Position numbers and translations under genes: made by a program. 6,018 nt of DNA, taken from contig JAIRTY010000015.1 of NCBI GenBank assembly GCA_031254715.1, forward strand, positions 1 to 6,018, read 5' to 3'. Numbering within the stretch: position 1 is the stretch's first letter; every line of letters starts with the position of its first letter. The notes beneath the pieces were generated by a model. The model did not search any database and was not told the origin of the DNA. It worked only from the letters and a program-made list of their open reading frames with translations. Positions 5,252 through 6,018 of the stretch are shown here, piece after piece. The DNA comes from Nocardiopsaceae bacterium. Lineage in GTDB: Bacteria > Actinomycetota > Actinomycetes > Streptosporangiales > Streptosporangiaceae.

Positions 5252-6018
5252 ATGTGGGAAGCCATCGAGTTGCGGGAAATCCGGCTGTTCCTCACGCTGG
5301 CTGAGGAACTGCACTTCGCGCGCACGGCCGAACGGCTGGGCCTGACTAACGCCCGGGTCAGCCAGAGCCTGCGCGACCTGGAGCGCAAGCTGGGCGAGCC
5401 GCTGCTGTTCCGGACCAGCCGCCGGGTAGCTCTCACGCCGTTCGGCGAGCGCTTCCACGCCGAGGCCGGAGCCGCCTACGGGCAACTGGCCGATGTCCTG
5501 GAACGCAGTCACGAGGCCGGGCGGGGCGTGAAGGGAACGTTGCGGCTCGGCGTGTTCGAGCCATGCGCGGGCGGGATGCACCTGCTGGACATCGTTCGGG
5601 CCTTCGAAGCGCGGCATCCCGAGTGCGAGGTGCGGATCATCGAGATCACCCGCGCCGAGGACCCGGTTGCCGTCCTGCGCCGGGGCGAAGTGCACGTCAT
5701 GGCGATCCGGCAGCCGCTGGACGCGCCAGACCTGATCACTGGGCCGGTACTGACTCGCGAGCCGCGGGTGCTGGCCGTGGCTGACGACTATCCGCTCGCC
5801 GCCCGCACCGGGCTGTCGATCGAGGATGTCGCCGACCACCAGGTGACCGAGTGCATTGGCGTGCCGGAAACGATCATGCGCGCTTTCATCCCCGAACGCA
5901 CGCCGCGTGGGCGCCCGATCCGGCGGATCGATCTGAGCCCCGTTCATCCCTTCGAGCTGACATCGCTGATCGCGCGCGGTCAGGTCGTCCACCCCACCGT
6001 CCCGTCGTTCGCAGACCA
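5252..6018 (+). CDS. LysR-family transcriptional regulator, 3' end outside window
   Basis: 255 residues are visible, open to the window edge; about 40 more are expected. Residues 5-64 are the winged helix-turn-helix domain: LREIRLFLTLAEELHFARTA, then AERLGLTNARVSQSLRDLE with the recognition helix near 32-45, and LFRTSRRVALTPFGERF. A linker helix (68-90) leads to the LysR substrate-binding domain, opening with GTLRLGVFEP (95-104), with VLRRGEVHVMAI (141-152) and VLAVADDYPLA (173-183) as further family marks. The domain senses a small molecule that cannot be named. ATG 5252 gives the domain its usual length; the ribosome-binding site is weak. Its regulatory target is not visible: LysR genes usually face a divergent target, yet the upstream side here holds only IS debris, so the target may be downstream, lost, or distant. 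Confidence 0.9.
   Translation, partial: MWEAIELREIRLFLTLAEELHFARTAERLGLTNARVSQSLRDLERKLGEPLLFRTSRRVALTPFGERFHAEAGAAYGQLADVLERSHEAGRGVKGTLRLGVFEPCAGGMHLLDIVRAFEARHPECEVRIIEITRAEDPVAVLRRGEVHVMAIRQPLDAPDLITGPVLTREPRVLAVADDYPLAARTGLSIEDVADHQVTECIGVPETIMRAFIPERTPRGRPIRRIDLSPVHPFELTSLIARGQVVHPTVPSFAD

Noticed and set aside
5024..5992. Long minus-strand ORF (322 codons) antisense to the LysR gene
   Set aside because: It mirrors the plus-strand LysR coding sequence, which has full family motifs; the minus reading has none and is a composition artefact.
1..6018. CRISPR array, toxin-antitoxin pair, phage gene or integrase
   Set aside because: No regularly spaced repeats, no recognisable recombinase catalytic motifs and no such gene families were found on either strand.

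Overview
The window is high-GC DNA with strong G/C at codon third positions. Its gene types (an MTH1-like Nudix protein, a Tat lipoprotein of the metallo-beta-lactamase fold, an extended-SDR epimerase and LysR regulators) suggest a chromosome of an Actinomycetota member, probably a filamentous one. A tRNA fragment that looks like an actinobacterial initiator tRNA 3' half agrees with this. No genus can be fixed from the sequence alone.

Layout. 1-434 (minus): a Nudix hydrolase, cut by the window edge, with an altered catalytic box. 435-695: non-coding, with a tandem 25-bp imperfect repeat that contains a palindrome. 696-929 (plus): a small unknown ORF, followed by a doubtful second one at 945-1175. 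1154-1195 (minus): the 3' half of an initiator-type tRNA with no 5' half, flanked by short direct repeats; this looks like an attachment site or scar of an integrative element. 1233-1676 (minus): a weak hypothetical ORF overlapping the end of the next gene. 1654-2670 (minus): a Tat-exported metallo-beta-lactamase-fold lipoprotein. 2671-3033: decayed DNA with a frameshifted MFS transporter fragment. 3033-4013 (minus): an intact NAD(P)-dependent epimerase/dehydratase. 4147-4302 (plus): the truncated N-terminus of a divergent LysR regulator. 4355-4786 (plus): an IS481-type transposase remnant with three single-base losses, followed by a possible IS110 tail at 4800-4870. 4871-5251: no convincing gene. 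5252-6018 (plus): an intact LysR regulator running off the window.

Reading as a whole. The part to the right of the tRNA scar is an accessory-type region: two or three metabolic or regulatory genes survive among broken transporter, regulator and transposase pieces. The epimerase has kept its gene but seems to have lost its adjacent divergent LysR regulator to insertion and deletion. If the tRNA fragment is the distal att site of an element, the geometry places that element to its right (no tRNA 5' half follows the anticodon loop there) and ordinary chromosome to its left. I see no CRISPR array, toxin-antitoxin pair, phage structural gene or other defence system. The most unusual items are the altered Nudix box, the tRNA scar with its flanking direct repeats, and the tandem palindromic repeat at 568-617.
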